NCBI RefSeq assembly: GCF_016462545.1
Contig: NZ_JAEMTA010000005.1
Coordinates: 61,244 to 125,243, forward strand
Length of the DNA stretch: 64,000 bases
Direction of reading: 5' to 3'
Source of the DNA: Mycolicibacterium sp.
GTDB lineage: Bacteria; Actinomycetota; Actinomycetes; Mycobacteriales; Mycobacteriaceae
The translations under genes were made by a program, and so were the position numbers. This document shows positions 55,191-63,866 of this stretch, piece by piece; the first letter of the stretch is position 1, and the number at the start of each line of letters is the position of its first letter. Under the pieces are notes generated by a model. That model searched no databases, was not told the origin of the DNA, and saw only the letters and a program-made list of their open reading frames with translations.

Positions 55191-56702
55191 TCAATAGGTA
55201 TCCGGGACCTTGACTTCTGTTGTGGCAGTCAGGGTTTCACCACGGAAGAACCGCCTGGTGCCGAACGCGAAGCAGGCCAGCATCAGCGGGATGCCGAGGA
55301 CCAGCATGCCGACGCCGAGCACGAAGACGCCACCCAGTGGACCGAACGCGGTGTAGCCGTAGTCGGGGGCCATCATCTCGATCGCGCTGTATACGAACGC
55401 CCACGTCATGGTCAGCGCGCCCAGCAACGGAAAGATGCCGCGGAAGAACAGGTTTCGTACGGACTGGAACAGTGTGCGGCGGAAGTACCAGACGCAGCTG
55501 TACGCGGTGATGCCGTAGTAGAACGCGACGGCCAGCCCAAGCGACGCCACCGAGTCGGCCAGTGCATTCTCCGAGAGGAAAGTCAGGACCAGGTAGAAGA
55601 ACAGCGCCGCACAGCCCATCACGATGGTGCCGAAGGCCGGGGTCATGTACTTGGGGTGCACGCTGGCGAAGCGCTTCGGGATGGCCTCGTACACGGCCAT
55701 CGACAGAGTGCCGCGGGCGGTGGGCAGGATAGTGGTCTGGGTGGAGGACAGCGCCGAGACGGCCACCGTCAGCAGCAGCAGCGACGCCACGATGCTGCCC
55801 GCCACCGGCTCACCCAGCACGGTGAGGACGTCGTCGGTGTTGTTGGGGTTGTTCAGGCCGATGCCGACATAGCCGAAGCCGGCGAAGGACTCGATCGCGT
55901 ACGCCACCAGCACGTAGGTGCACACCAGGATGAGCGTGGTGATGACGGCGGCGATGCCCGGCGTCTTGCCGGGGTCCTTGGTCTCCTCACCGACGGCCAG
56001 GCATGCGTCCCAACCCCAATAGATGAAGATGCACAGGATGATCGCCGCCGCGATGGACGACAGATCCAGCCCGTCCGGCCAGAGCCAGGACAGCTGCGGC
56101 GTGATCGCTTGCGCGCCGGCGTTTCCGGAGAAGACCCGGATCAGGGCGATGAGGCTGACGACGATGAGCACGCCGAACTGGACGGCGATGAGGACATTCT
56201 GCATCTTCTCCGACACGGCGACGCCGCGTGCGCTCACCAGCGTCATGGAGATGATGAAGAAGGACCCGAGAAGCACCTTGGCCCAGAGGTTCTCGGCCAG
56301 GTCGTCCAAGCCGAGGAACCGGTACAGGTAGATGGCGGCCACCTCGGCGACGTTGGCGAGCACGATGATCGCCGACACCGCCAAACCCCATCCGCCGATC
56401 CAGCCGATCCACGGCCCGAATGCCTTCGTGCCCCAGGTGAACGTGGTGCCACAGTCAGGCGTGTCCTGGGACAACTCCTTGTAGCCGAATGCGACGAGCA
56501 GCATCGGGATGAAGGCGAGCACGAACATCGCGGGCGCCTTCTCGCCGACGGCGAGCACGACGTAGCCCAGTGTCGCGGCGAGGCTGTAGGCGGGAGCCAC
56601 GGCGGCGAGGCCGATGACGACGTTGCCGACCAAACCGATTGCCCCGGACTGGAGGCCCTTGTCGTTGGTGACGGGACCTGCCGTCGGTTCAGCGATAGCC
56701 AT
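55191..56702 (-). CDS. APC family amino acid/polyamine permease (first of two)
   Basis: A 503-residue secondary transporter with about 12 membrane helices. The N-terminal GAIGLVGNVVIGLAAVAPAYSLAATLG helix and the TFTWGTKAFGPWIGWIGGWGL motif are typical of the APC superfamily. Substrates of this branch are amino acids, amines or polyamines and cannot be resolved further. It is followed by the universal stress protein gene and preceded, 85 bases upstream, by a paralogous permease on the same strand. The start is ATG 56702. Confidence 0.88.
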   Translation of the reverse strand: MAIAEPTAGPVTNDKGLQSGAIGLVGNVVIGLAAVAPAYSLAATLGYVVLAVGEKAPAMFVLAFIPMLLVAFGYKELSQDTPDCGTTFTWGTKAFGPWIGWIGGWGLAVSAIIVLANVAEVAAIYLYRFLGLDDLAENLWAKVLLGSFFIISMTLVSARGVAVSEKMQNVLIAVQFGVLIVVSLIALIRVFSGNAGAQAITPQLSWLWPDGLDLSSIAAAIILCIFIYWGWDACLAVGEETKDPGKTPGIAAVITTLILVCTYVLVAYAIESFAGFGYVGIGLNNPNNTDDVLTVLGEPVAGSIVASLLLLTVAVSALSSTQTTILPTARGTLSMAVYEAIPKRFASVHPKYMTPAFGTIVMGCAALFFYLVLTFLSENALADSVASLGLAVAFYYGITAYSCVWYFRRTLFQSVRNLFFRGIFPLLGALTMTWAFVYSAIEMMAPDYGYTAFGPLGGVFVLGVGMLVLGIPLMLACFAFGTRRFFRGETLTATTEVKVPDTY

Positions 56703-56787
56703 GCCAGGAATATACGGTCCTGTGAACTTCCTGGTGACTTACTGGAGGTATCCCGGCTGAATCCCGTCACGGTGCCTAGCTGCTGGT

Positions 56788-58497
56788 TCAGCCGTTCTTG
56801 GTGAACTCCTCGCCGGTTGCCGGATCGACGGCGGTCTCCCCTTCGGGCAGATTCGACAGATCCGGCGAGATGACGGTCGGCATGTCGCCGGAGTCCGGCA
56901 GGCCGAACCGGGCGACGGATCCGACGGCCGGTTCGAGCAGCAGATCCGAACGGCGCGGCAGGGTCTGGCCCTTGAAGAAGCTCGGCGACAACGCCCACCA
57001 GACGAACATCATGATCACGCCGAGCACCAGAGCGCCGATGCCGACGACGGCCACCGCGCCGAAGCCCAGGATCGTCACGTTGTTGCCGGCGTCATCGACG
57101 AGGTAGTCGGGCTTGGAGTAGGAGATCAACCCGTAGGCGAACACGACCGTCAGCATGATGGCACCGAGCAGGGGCACCACGCCGCGCATCAGGAGGTGGC
57201 GCGGCGTCTTGGTCAACGTCTTGCGGTAGTACCAGACGCAGGCGTACCCGGTCATGCCGTAGTAGAACGCGATCATCAAGCCGACCGAACCGATGAGGGC
57301 CAGCAGGAGGCTGCTGCTGATCAGGGTGAACAGCACGTAGAAGAAGATCGACACGGCACCCATCACGACCGTCGAGACGGTGGGGGTCAGGTACTTGCGG
57401 TGGATCTTGGCGAACGACGTCGGCAAGGCCTTGTAGACGCCCATCGACAGCGTGGTGCGGGCCGTCGGGAGGATCGTCGTCTGCGTGGAGGCGGACGCCG
57501 AGGTCAAGATCGTCGCCGACAGCGCGAGAAGACCAATGTGCCCGATCAGGCTGTCGCCGAACAGGGCTGGCCCGATCGCGGCGAAGACGTCGGCCGAGTT
57601 GTCCGGATTGCCTAGCCCCGCATCGGTTTCGCCGACCCCGGCGAAGGCGACCGCAGCCACCGTCACGATCGCGTAGGTCGCCAACAGGAGGAACGTCGAC
57701 AGCACCGCTGCCTTGCCGGGGGTGGTGCCGGGATCGTCGGACTCCTCGTTGCAGGCCACCGCGGTGTCCCAGCCCCAGTAGATGAAGATCGCGATCAGGA
57801 TCGCGGGGGCGATGACGGTGCCGAAGTCCAGCCCGCCGGGCCAGAACCACGACAGTGACGGGTGGATCGACTCGGGCGTCGCCGTTCCCGAGTAGACCTT
57901 GATCAACGCGTAGATCGAGATGACGACGAGGATGATGACCTCGAAGCCGAGCAGGAAGTACTGCAGGCGAGCCGAGACCTCGATGCCGCGGTAGCAGATG
58001 TAGGTCATCACGACGATCCAGATGACACCGGCGACGGTGGACCAGAGCGTGCTGTTGGCGAGGTCGGCGGCGGCGGTCCAGCCGAGGTCGCCGACGAAGG
58101 TGAAGGAGTAGGCGCCCGCGATCTGCGCCAGGTTGGCCATCACGATGACGTCGGCGGCGATGATGCCCCAGCCGCCCATCCAGCCGATCAGCGGCCCGAA
58201 CGCGCGCGACGCCCAGGTGAAGGTGGTGCCGCAGTCCGGCTCCGCCTTGTTCAGTTCCTGGTAGGCGACCGCGATGAGGTAGATCGGCACGAATGCGAGC
58301 AGGACGATCGAGGCCGCCTTGACGCCTGCGCCGCTGGCCACGATCAGCCCCAGGACCGCGGCGAGGCTGTAGGCCGGCGCCGTCGACGCCATCCCCACCA
58401 CGACGCTGGACAGCAGCCCCAGCGAACCGCCCTTGAGGCCCTTGCTGTCGACGGTCCCGTGGGCGCCAGGCCCAACGACGATCTCACCCTTGCTCAT
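56788..58497 (-). CDS. APC family amino acid/polyamine permease (second of two)
   Basis: A 569-residue APC permease, clearly paralogous to the neighbouring one: both share GLLSSVVVGMASTAPAYSLAA-like first helices, CGTTFTWASRAFGPLIGW, FIYWGWDTAVACNEE and the ASTQTTILPTARTTLSM block. It has a longer C-terminal cytoplasmic tail ending in DPATGEEFTKNG. The start is ATG 58497 with GGAGAC upstream; a 147-residue shorter upstream extension in the frame is not supported. Substrate is unknown. The pair looks like a tandem duplication that has diverged. Confidence 0.88.
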   Translation of the reverse strand: MSKGEIVVGPGAHGTVDSKGLKGGSLGLLSSVVVGMASTAPAYSLAAVLGLIVASGAGVKAASIVLLAFVPIYLIAVAYQELNKAEPDCGTTFTWASRAFGPLIGWMGGWGIIAADVIVMANLAQIAGAYSFTFVGDLGWTAAADLANSTLWSTVAGVIWIVVMTYICYRGIEVSARLQYFLLGFEVIILVVISIYALIKVYSGTATPESIHPSLSWFWPGGLDFGTVIAPAILIAIFIYWGWDTAVACNEESDDPGTTPGKAAVLSTFLLLATYAIVTVAAVAFAGVGETDAGLGNPDNSADVFAAIGPALFGDSLIGHIGLLALSATILTSASASTQTTILPTARTTLSMGVYKALPTSFAKIHRKYLTPTVSTVVMGAVSIFFYVLFTLISSSLLLALIGSVGLMIAFYYGMTGYACVWYYRKTLTKTPRHLLMRGVVPLLGAIMLTVVFAYGLISYSKPDYLVDDAGNNVTILGFGAVAVVGIGALVLGVIMMFVWWALSPSFFKGQTLPRRSDLLLEPAVGSVARFGLPDSGDMPTVISPDLSNLPEGETAVDPATGEEFTKNG

Positions 58498-58645
58498 AAC
58501 GTCTCCAGTTCCGGTATCCGAACTGTTGGAGAATACGGTTTCAGTCGTCAAATCGCGCGTTGACGACGAAATTAGTGACCACAGGAAGTTCACAGCGTCG
58601 AAATCAGTGCCAATGGTCACTTTGCCGCCCGCCTCGCCCCCTGCC

Positions 58646-58705
58646 GCGAGCGTGCGTGTCCGCACGCGACACGCCGCGGCGAAGTGGCAGTCGGCGCACG
58701 CTCGC
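58646..58705 (+). repeat. Intergenic hairpin repeat, family A copy 3
   Basis: Arms GCGAGCGTGCG (58646-58656) and CGCACGCTCGC (58695-58705) pair over 11 bases, with the shared GCGACACGCCG block inside. It lies in the 247-base gap between the divergent second APC permease and sigJ genes, so this copy cannot serve as a terminator for a convergent pair. Confidence 0.85.
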
Positions 58706-58744
58706 GCCCGCCGGCGGGGCATGTCACGTCGTTATCCTTGGCTG

Positions 58745-59686
58745 GTGACCTCCGCGCGGCGGGCCGACGAGTTCGAACGACTGCGCGCCCACCTCATGGC
58801 CGTCGCCTACCGCCTCACCGGGACCTTCGCCGATGCCGAGGACGCGGTGCAGGATGCGTGGTTGCGTTGGGAGGCAATGGGTTCGGGGCGCGACGACATC
58901 ACCGACTCGAAGGCGTGGCTGACGACCGTGGTGAGCAGGATCGGGTTGGACCGACTGCGGTCGGCCGCCCACCGCCGCGAGGCCTACTACGGGCAATGGC
59001 TACCGGAGCCGGTGGTGACGCCCGTGGATCGGTCCGATCCGCTCGCCGCCGTCGTCGCCGACGAGGACGCCCGCTTCGTGGTGATGGTGGTGCTGGAGCG
59101 ACTCACCCCCGATCAGCGCGTCGCATTCGTTCTCCACGACGGGTTTGCCGTGCCGTTCGGGGAGGTGGCCGACGTGCTCGGCGTCAGCGTGGCGTCGGCA
59201 CGACAGCTGGCGTCCCGGGCCCGTCGCACCGTCGCCGACGCCGACACACCCGATCCCGACGCCTCCCACGACGAGGTCGTCGGCAGGCTGATGGCCGCCA
59301 TGGCGACCGGCGACATGGCGGCCGTCGTCGCGCTCCTGCACCCCGACGTGACGTTCACCGGCGACTCGAACCGCAAGGCGCCGACGGCCGCCCGCGTCAT
59401 CCACGGCCCCGACAAGGTGGCCAGGTTCATCTTCGGTCTGGCCGAGCGGTACGGGTCGAGGTTCTTCGAGGGGGCTCAGCTGGCCCTGGTCAACGGTGAA
59501 CTCGGCGTGATCACCCCGGGCTTCGATGCCGGCGATGACGGTCCCGCGATGCAACCGCACATTCAGGCGTTGACCGTCCGCGACGGGAAGGTCACGGCCA
59601 TCTGGGACATTGCCAACCCCGACAAGTTCACGGCGTCGCCGCTCGACCGTCGCCCCACGGAACCCGGCACGCGTCTCCAGAACTGA
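58745..59686 (+). CDS. sigJ: ECF41-group RNA polymerase sigma factor SigJ
   Basis: A 313-residue sigma factor. Sigma-2 is in RLTGTFADAEDAVQDAWLRW and sigma-4 in LTPDQRVAFVLHDGFAVPFGEVADVLGVSVASARQLASR (two parts of it shown). A C-terminal SnoaL-like extension of about 130 residues follows and ends with the ECF41 mark NPDK(F), in place of an anti-sigma factor. ECF41 sigma factors are typically encoded beside a carboxymuconolactone decarboxylase or oxidoreductase that they activate; such a gene is convergent here and overlaps by 59 bases. The start is GTG 58745. Confidence 0.92.
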   Translation: MTSARRADEFERLRAHLMAVAYRLTGTFADAEDAVQDAWLRWEAMGSGRDDITDSKAWLTTVVSRIGLDRLRSAAHRREAYYGQWLPEPVVTPVDRSDPLAAVVADEDARFVVMVVLERLTPDQRVAFVLHDGFAVPFGEVADVLGVSVASARQLASRARRTVADADTPDPDASHDEVVGRLMAAMATGDMAAVVALLHPDVTFTGDSNRKAPTAARVIHGPDKVARFIFGLAERYGSRFFEGAQLALVNGELGVITPGFDAGDDGPAMQPHIQALTVRDGKVTAIWDIANPDKFTASPLDRRPTEPGTRLQN

Positions 59687-60227
59687 ACCCCTGCTCGGTG
59701 ATTCCCAACGCCGTGTTCATTCGAGCGCGCAGGTTCTCGACCCCGATCTGGTAGGTCAGTTCCATCGTGCCGGCGTCGCCGAACCGGACGCGTAGATCGG
59801 CGACCTGCTCGTCGGTCACCAGATGCGGATCGGTGGTCATCGCGTCGGCGTACGCGATGGCCGCGCGTTCATCGTCCGTGAACAGCGGTGAGGTCGCATA
59901 GTCGTCGATGTGCTTAAGCCGGTCGACGTCCAGGCCGTCGAGGCGGATCAGCATGGCGCCGAAGTCGACGCACCAGGAGCAGCCGACGGTGCGAGCCGTC
60001 CAGTACACCGCGAGCTCCCGAACATCGGCGGGCAGCTTCGTCGAGCCACGTTCCAGCAGCGATTCGTGCACGGCGGTGGCGATCAGCAGCGGCATGTGGT
60101 GCGCGCCCACCGCGAACGGGACGGGAACTTCGCCGAAGCGGCGTGTGGCGTAGCGGTACATCAGCCGCGCCGTCAGCGAAGCCTTCTCGGGCGGCAGTGG
60201 TTCCAGGCGTGGTCGTTGAGTCGTCAT
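59628..60227 (-). CDS. Carboxymuconolactone decarboxylase/AhpD-like protein, SigJ partner
   Basis: A 199-residue protein of the carboxymuconolactone decarboxylase family in its AhpD-like form. The redox motif is C83-x-x-C86 in VGCSWCVDFGA, followed by DDERAAIAYADAMTTDP. It probably acts as a thiol-based peroxidase or disulfide reductase rather than as a decarboxylase. The ATG at 60227 lies 8 bases after a consensus ECF41 -10 element, so the transcript is probably leaderless. The 3' end overlaps the end of sigJ by 59 bases, which can give antisense transcripts. Confidence 0.88.
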   Translation of the reverse strand: MTTQRPRLEPLPPEKASLTARLMYRYATRRFGEVPVPFAVGAHHMPLLIATAVHESLLERGSTKLPADVRELAVYWTARTVGCSWCVDFGAMLIRLDGLDVDRLKHIDDYATSPLFTDDERAAIAYADAMTTDPHLVTDEQVADLRVRFGDAGTMELTYQIGVENLRARMNTALGITEQGFSSGDACRVPWGDGRAATP

Positions 60228-60235
60228 GCCATCTA

Positions 60236-60262
60236 GACGAGACGACCCGCCATTGTGTGACA
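60236..60262 (-). promoter_or_regulatory. ECF41 (SigJ) promoter of the AhpD-like gene
   Basis: On the minus strand TGTCACA (60256-60262) is followed after 16 bases by CGTC (60236-60239). This equals the known ECF41 promoter form TGTCACA-N16-CGTC exactly. Confidence 0.88.
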
Positions 60263-60303
60263 GTGACACCCGAGCGCGTGCCACCAGGGACACGCCAGGC
60301 CGA

Positions 60304-60361
60304 CGAGCGTGCGCGTGTGCACAGAAATCCTGGCGTGTCGGCGTGCGAACACGCACGCTCG
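60304..60361 (-). repeat. Intergenic hairpin repeat, family A copy 4
   Basis: Arms CGAGCGTGCG (60304-60313) and CGCACGCTCG (60352-60361) pair perfectly; the inner GGCGTGTCGGCG block is the reverse complement of that in the other copies, so this copy lies on the minus strand, downstream of sdhB in the same sense as that gene. Confidence 0.85.
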
Positions 60362-60378
60362 CGCCGAGAAGCTGAGAT

Positions 60379-61158
60379 CTAGCGGGCGAACATCAGTGCG
60401 CGCTTGACCTCTTGGATCGCCTTGGTCACCTGGATGCCGCGCGGGCAGGCCTCGGTGCAGTTAAAGGTGGTGCGGCAGCGCCATACCCCGTCGACTTCGT
60501 TGAGGATGTCGAGTCGCTCGGCGGCCGCCTCGTCACGGCTGTCGAAGATGAACCGGTGCGCGTTGACGATGGCGGCCGGGCCGAAGTACGAGCCCTCGTT
60601 CCAGAACACCGGGCAGCTGGTGGTGCAGCACGCGCACAGGATGCACTTGGTGGTGTCGTCGTAGCGCGCGCGGTCGGTCTGGCTCTGGATGCGTTCCCTG
60701 GTGGGCTCGTTGCCGCTGGTGATGAGGAACGGCTTGACGGCGCGGAAGGCGTCGAAGAACGGCTCCATGTCGACGACGAGGTCCTTCTCGACGGGCAGCC
60801 CGCGGATCGGCTCGATGGTGATCGTCAACTGCTTGCCCGGCTTCTTGGGCAGCATGTCGCGCATCAGCACCTTGCACGCCAACCGGTTCACCCCGTTGAT
60901 GCGCATGGCATCGGAGCCACACACGCCGTGGGCGCACGACCGGCGGAACGTCAGCGTCCCGTCGAGGTACCACTTCGCGTAGTGCAACAGGTTGAGCAAC
61001 CTGTCGGTGGGCAGGCATGGCACCCGGAAGCTCTGAAAGCCGGTGCTGTCCGGATCATCCGGGTTGAACCGCGCGATCTTCAACGTGACCATCACCGCGC
61101 CCTCGGGCACGGGAGGGGTGGCCTGCGTGTCGGGGCTGTCGAGCACTGGTGCACTCAT
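60379..61158 (-). CDS. sdhB: Succinate dehydrogenase iron-sulfur subunit SdhB
   Basis: A 259-residue subunit of respiratory complex II that carries electrons from FAD to quinone on the inner face of the membrane. Cluster ligands are visible: the [2Fe-2S] set C75, C80 and C95, with D83 in the place of one Cys (CAHGVCGSDAM), as in several known enzymes; the [4Fe-4S] set C169, C172, C175 (CILCACCTTSCP) and the [3Fe-4S] set C179, C225, C231 with C235 (CRTTFNCTEACPRG). The ATG overlaps the sdhA stop. It is the last gene of sdhCDAB. Confidence 0.96.
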   Translation of the reverse strand: MSAPVLDSPDTQATPPVPEGAVMVTLKIARFNPDDPDSTGFQSFRVPCLPTDRLLNLLHYAKWYLDGTLTFRRSCAHGVCGSDAMRINGVNRLACKVLMRDMLPKKPGKQLTITIEPIRGLPVEKDLVVDMEPFFDAFRAVKPFLITSGNEPTRERIQSQTDRARYDDTTKCILCACCTTSCPVFWNEGSYFGPAAIVNAHRFIFDSRDEAAAERLDILNEVDGVWRCRTTFNCTEACPRGIQVTKAIQEVKRALMFAR

Positions 61159-62912
61159 CAGTACTTCCGTTCCATCGGCTCGTAACGGGTTTGGACGACG
61201 GGCTTGTAGTCCAGCCGGATGTCGCTCAGCAGGTCACCACCCTGCTTGTACGCCATGGTGTGGCGCATGTAGTTGGTGTCGTCGCGGTTGGGGTAGTCCT
61301 CTCGGGCATGGCCGCCGCGCGACTCCTTGCGGTTGAGCGCGCCGACCACGGTGACCTCTGCGAGCTCGAGCAGGAAGCCGAGCTCGATGGCCTCGAGCAG
61401 ATCGCTGTTGTACCGCTTGCCCTTGTCCTGCACCGTGATTCGGGTGTAGCGCTCCTTCAGCCCGTGAATGTCGGTGAGCGCCTGCTTGAGGGTCTCCTCG
61501 GTGCGGAACACCGCTGCGTTGTTGTCCATCGACTGCTGCAGGGCGCCCCGGATGTCGGCGACTCGCTCGTTGCCGTGCTCGGAGAGGATGTCACCGACCC
61601 ACTCGGTCACCATGTTGGCGGGAGTCTCGGGCATGTCGACGAAGTCGTGACCCAGTGCATAACTGGCCGCGGCGATACCGGCGCGACGGCCGAAGACGTT
61701 GATGTCCAACAGTGAGTTGGTGCCCAGCCGGTTGGAGCCGTGCACCGAGACGCAGGCGCACTCGCCGGCCGCATACAGTCCGGGCACGATCGAGTTGTTG
61801 TCGCGGAGCACCTGTCCGTGCACGGTGGTCGGGATGCCGCCCATCACGTAGTGGCACGTCGGGTAGACCGGCACCAGTTCGGTCACCGGGTCGACGCCGA
61901 GGTAGGTGCGGGCGAACTCGGTGATGTCGGGCAGCTTGGCCTCGAGGACGTCGGCGCCGAGGTGCCGCACGTCGATGTAGACGTAGTCCTTGTTGGGACC
62001 GGCGCCGCGGCCTTCGAGCACCTCGAGCACCATCGACCTGGCCACGATGTCGCGTGGCGCGAGGTCGACGATCGTCGGCGCGTAGCGCTCCATGAAACGC
62101 TCGCCGTCGGCATTGAGCAGGCGACCGCCCTCGCCGCGCACGGCTTCGGAGATCAGAATGCCGAGACCTGCCAGACCCGTCGGGTGGAACTGGTGAAACT
62201 CCATGTCCTCCAGGGGAAGTCCCTTGCGGAAGACGATGCCCAGCCCGTCACCGGTGAGGGTGTGAGCGTTGGACGTCGTCTTGTACATCCGCCCCGACCC
62301 GCCGGTGGCGAACACGATCGCCTTGGCGTGGAAGACGTGGATGTCACCGGTGGCCAGTTCGTAGGCGACGATGCCCGTCGCCACCGGTCCGCCCGGGGTG
62401 TCGGAGAGCACGAGGTCCAGGGCGTAGAACTCGTTGAAGAACTCGACGTCGTGCTTGACGCAGTTTTGATAGAGCGTCTGCAGGATCATGTGCCCGGTGC
62501 GGTCCGCGGCGTAGCAGGCGCGGCGCACGGGCGCCTTGCCGTGGTCGCGGGTGTGCCCGCCGAAGCGGCGCTGGTCGATGCGACCCTCGGGGGTGCGGTT
62601 GAACGGCATCCCCATCTTCTCGAGGTCGTAGACGGCGTCGATGGCTTCCTTGCACATGATCTCGACCGCGTCCTGGTCGGCGAGGTAGTCGCCGCCCTTG
62701 ACGGTGTCGAAGGTGTGCCACTCCCAGTTGTCGTCCTCGACGTTGGCCAGTGCCGCGCACATGCCGCCCTGAGCGGCGCCGGTATGGCTGCGCGTGGGGT
62801 ACAGCTTGGTGAGGACCGCGGTGCGCACACGCGGACCGGCCTCGACCGCTGCCCGCATTCCTGCGCCGCCGGCACCGACGATGACGACGTCGTAGCGATG
62901 TTCGATCAACAT
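61158..62912 (-). CDS. sdhA: Succinate dehydrogenase flavoprotein subunit SdhA
   Basis: A 584-residue FAD protein that oxidises succinate to fumarate. The dinucleotide fold is VVIVGAGGAGMRAA, the covalent FAD His is H43 in RSHTGAAQGGM, and the substrate-site blocks FHPTGLAGLGILISEAVRGEGG and HGSNRLGTNSLLD are complete. ATG 62912 (MLIEHRYDVV) is chosen; a GTG three codons upstream is possible. It follows sdhD by 46 bases and overlaps sdhB by one base, so all four genes form one operon. Confidence 0.97.
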   Translation of the reverse strand: MLIEHRYDVVIVGAGGAGMRAAVEAGPRVRTAVLTKLYPTRSHTGAAQGGMCAALANVEDDNWEWHTFDTVKGGDYLADQDAVEIMCKEAIDAVYDLEKMGMPFNRTPEGRIDQRRFGGHTRDHGKAPVRRACYAADRTGHMILQTLYQNCVKHDVEFFNEFYALDLVLSDTPGGPVATGIVAYELATGDIHVFHAKAIVFATGGSGRMYKTTSNAHTLTGDGLGIVFRKGLPLEDMEFHQFHPTGLAGLGILISEAVRGEGGRLLNADGERFMERYAPTIVDLAPRDIVARSMVLEVLEGRGAGPNKDYVYIDVRHLGADVLEAKLPDITEFARTYLGVDPVTELVPVYPTCHYVMGGIPTTVHGQVLRDNNSIVPGLYAAGECACVSVHGSNRLGTNSLLDINVFGRRAGIAAASYALGHDFVDMPETPANMVTEWVGDILSEHGNERVADIRGALQQSMDNNAAVFRTEETLKQALTDIHGLKERYTRITVQDKGKRYNSDLLEAIELGFLLELAEVTVVGALNRKESRGGHAREDYPNRDDTNYMRHTMAYKQGGDLLSDIRLDYKPVVQTRYEPMERKY

Positions 62913-62958
62913 GCCGTGCACTCCATCTCGTTCATTACCCGTCGCTCCGTTTGCCTGA

Positions 62959-63441
62959 TCACGAAATGTTCGCGTCGAACGTCAACAGCACGTACGTACC
63001 CAGCACCACCGTGAACAGAACCGACAGCGCCAGCAGGGTGTTCAACCAGAACTTCGTCGAATCCTTGCGCGCGTAGTCGTTGATGATCGTGCGCATGCCG
63101 TTGCCGCCGTGCAGTTGGGCCAGCCACAGCAGTACCAGATCCCAGGTCTGCCAGAAGGGCGAGGCCCAGCGCTGCGCGACGTAGTTGAAGTCGATGCGGT
63201 AGACGCCGCCGTCCCAGATCAGGCCGATGAAGAGGTGGCCGAGCGCAAGCACGACGAGGACGACGCCCGAGAAGCGCATGAACAGCCAGGCGTACTTCTC
63301 GAAGTTCGGCATGGCACTGCGCCCGCGGGGTGAGCGCGGGTTGTCGAGGCCGGCGGGCCGGTCGTGGCTGCGCTGCATGACGGGTGCGGGCCCGCCGCGC
63401 TCGCTCACGTGGTCGTACGGGTTCTCTGCCGAGGGGCTCAT
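62959..63441 (-). CDS. sdhD: Succinate dehydrogenase membrane anchor subunit SdhD
   Basis: A 160-residue membrane subunit with three helices that holds SdhA/SdhB and helps to bind quinone. The pattern FMRFSGVVLVVLALGHLFIGLIWDGG with its conserved His and LLWLAQLHGGNGMRTIINDYAR is typical of actinobacterial SdhD. The first 45 residues are polar and unusually long. The start is ATG 63441, which overlaps the sdhC stop (ATGA). Confidence 0.93.
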   Translation of the reverse strand: MSPSAENPYDHVSERGGPAPVMQRSHDRPAGLDNPRSPRGRSAMPNFEKYAWLFMRFSGVVLVVLALGHLFIGLIWDGGVYRIDFNYVAQRWASPFWQTWDLVLLWLAQLHGGNGMRTIINDYARKDSTKFWLNTLLALSVLFTVVLGTYVLLTFDANIS

Positions 63442-63866
63442 AGGAAACGCTCCGCCATGTGCATGCCCATGACACCGAGGGCGACGATGAACACGGAGAT
63501 CCAGACCGCGAGCACCACCCACAGCATCAGGCGTTGGTATTTGGGGCCGTTCTGCCAGAAGTCGATCAGGATGATGCGGACGCCGTTGAGCGCGTGATAG
63601 AGCACGGCCACCACGAGGCCCATCTCCATCAGGCCGATGATCGGCGTCTTGTACGTCTCGATGATGGCGTTGTAGGCCTCGGGGCTGACCCGGACCAGCG
63701 CGGTGTCGAGGACGTGCACGAAGAGGAAGAAGAAGATCGTGGCGCCCGTGACACGGTGCAGTACCCACGACCACATGCCAGGATCGCCGCGATACAAGGT
63801 GCGGCGTCGCCGTGGCGACGATCGCGGAGCGGGTGCGGCGGAATCCGCTGCTGTGGCTGTACTCAT
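63438..63866 (-). CDS. sdhC: Succinate dehydrogenase cytochrome b556 subunit SdhC
   Basis: A 142-residue membrane subunit with three helices that binds heme b and quinone. Family blocks are YRGDPGMWSWVLHRVTGATIFFFLFVHVLDTAL, with the heme-binding His, and VLYHALNGVRIILIDFW with the second His. It is the first gene of sdhCDAB; the ATG at 63866 follows GGAG. The remaining 134 bases to the window end must contain the operon promoter; only GTTTGGG-like words, repeated in this stretch, are noticeable. Confidence 0.94.
   Translation of the reverse strand: MSTATAADSAAPAPRSSPRRRRTLYRGDPGMWSWVLHRVTGATIFFFLFVHVLDTALVRVSPEAYNAIIETYKTPIIGLMEMGLVVAVLYHALNGVRIILIDFWQNGPKYQRLMLWVVLAVWISVFIVALGVMGMHMAERFL

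Noticed and set aside
58715..58745. TGTCACG just before sigJ as a possible autoregulatory ECF41 promoter
   Set aside because: The -35-like word deviates in its last base and no CGTC lies at the required 15-17 base spacing before the GTG.
60379..61158. Asp in place of a Cys ligand in the SdhB [2Fe-2S] site as a defect
   Set aside because: Asp at this position is known in functional succinate dehydrogenases, so it is not a sign of inactivation.
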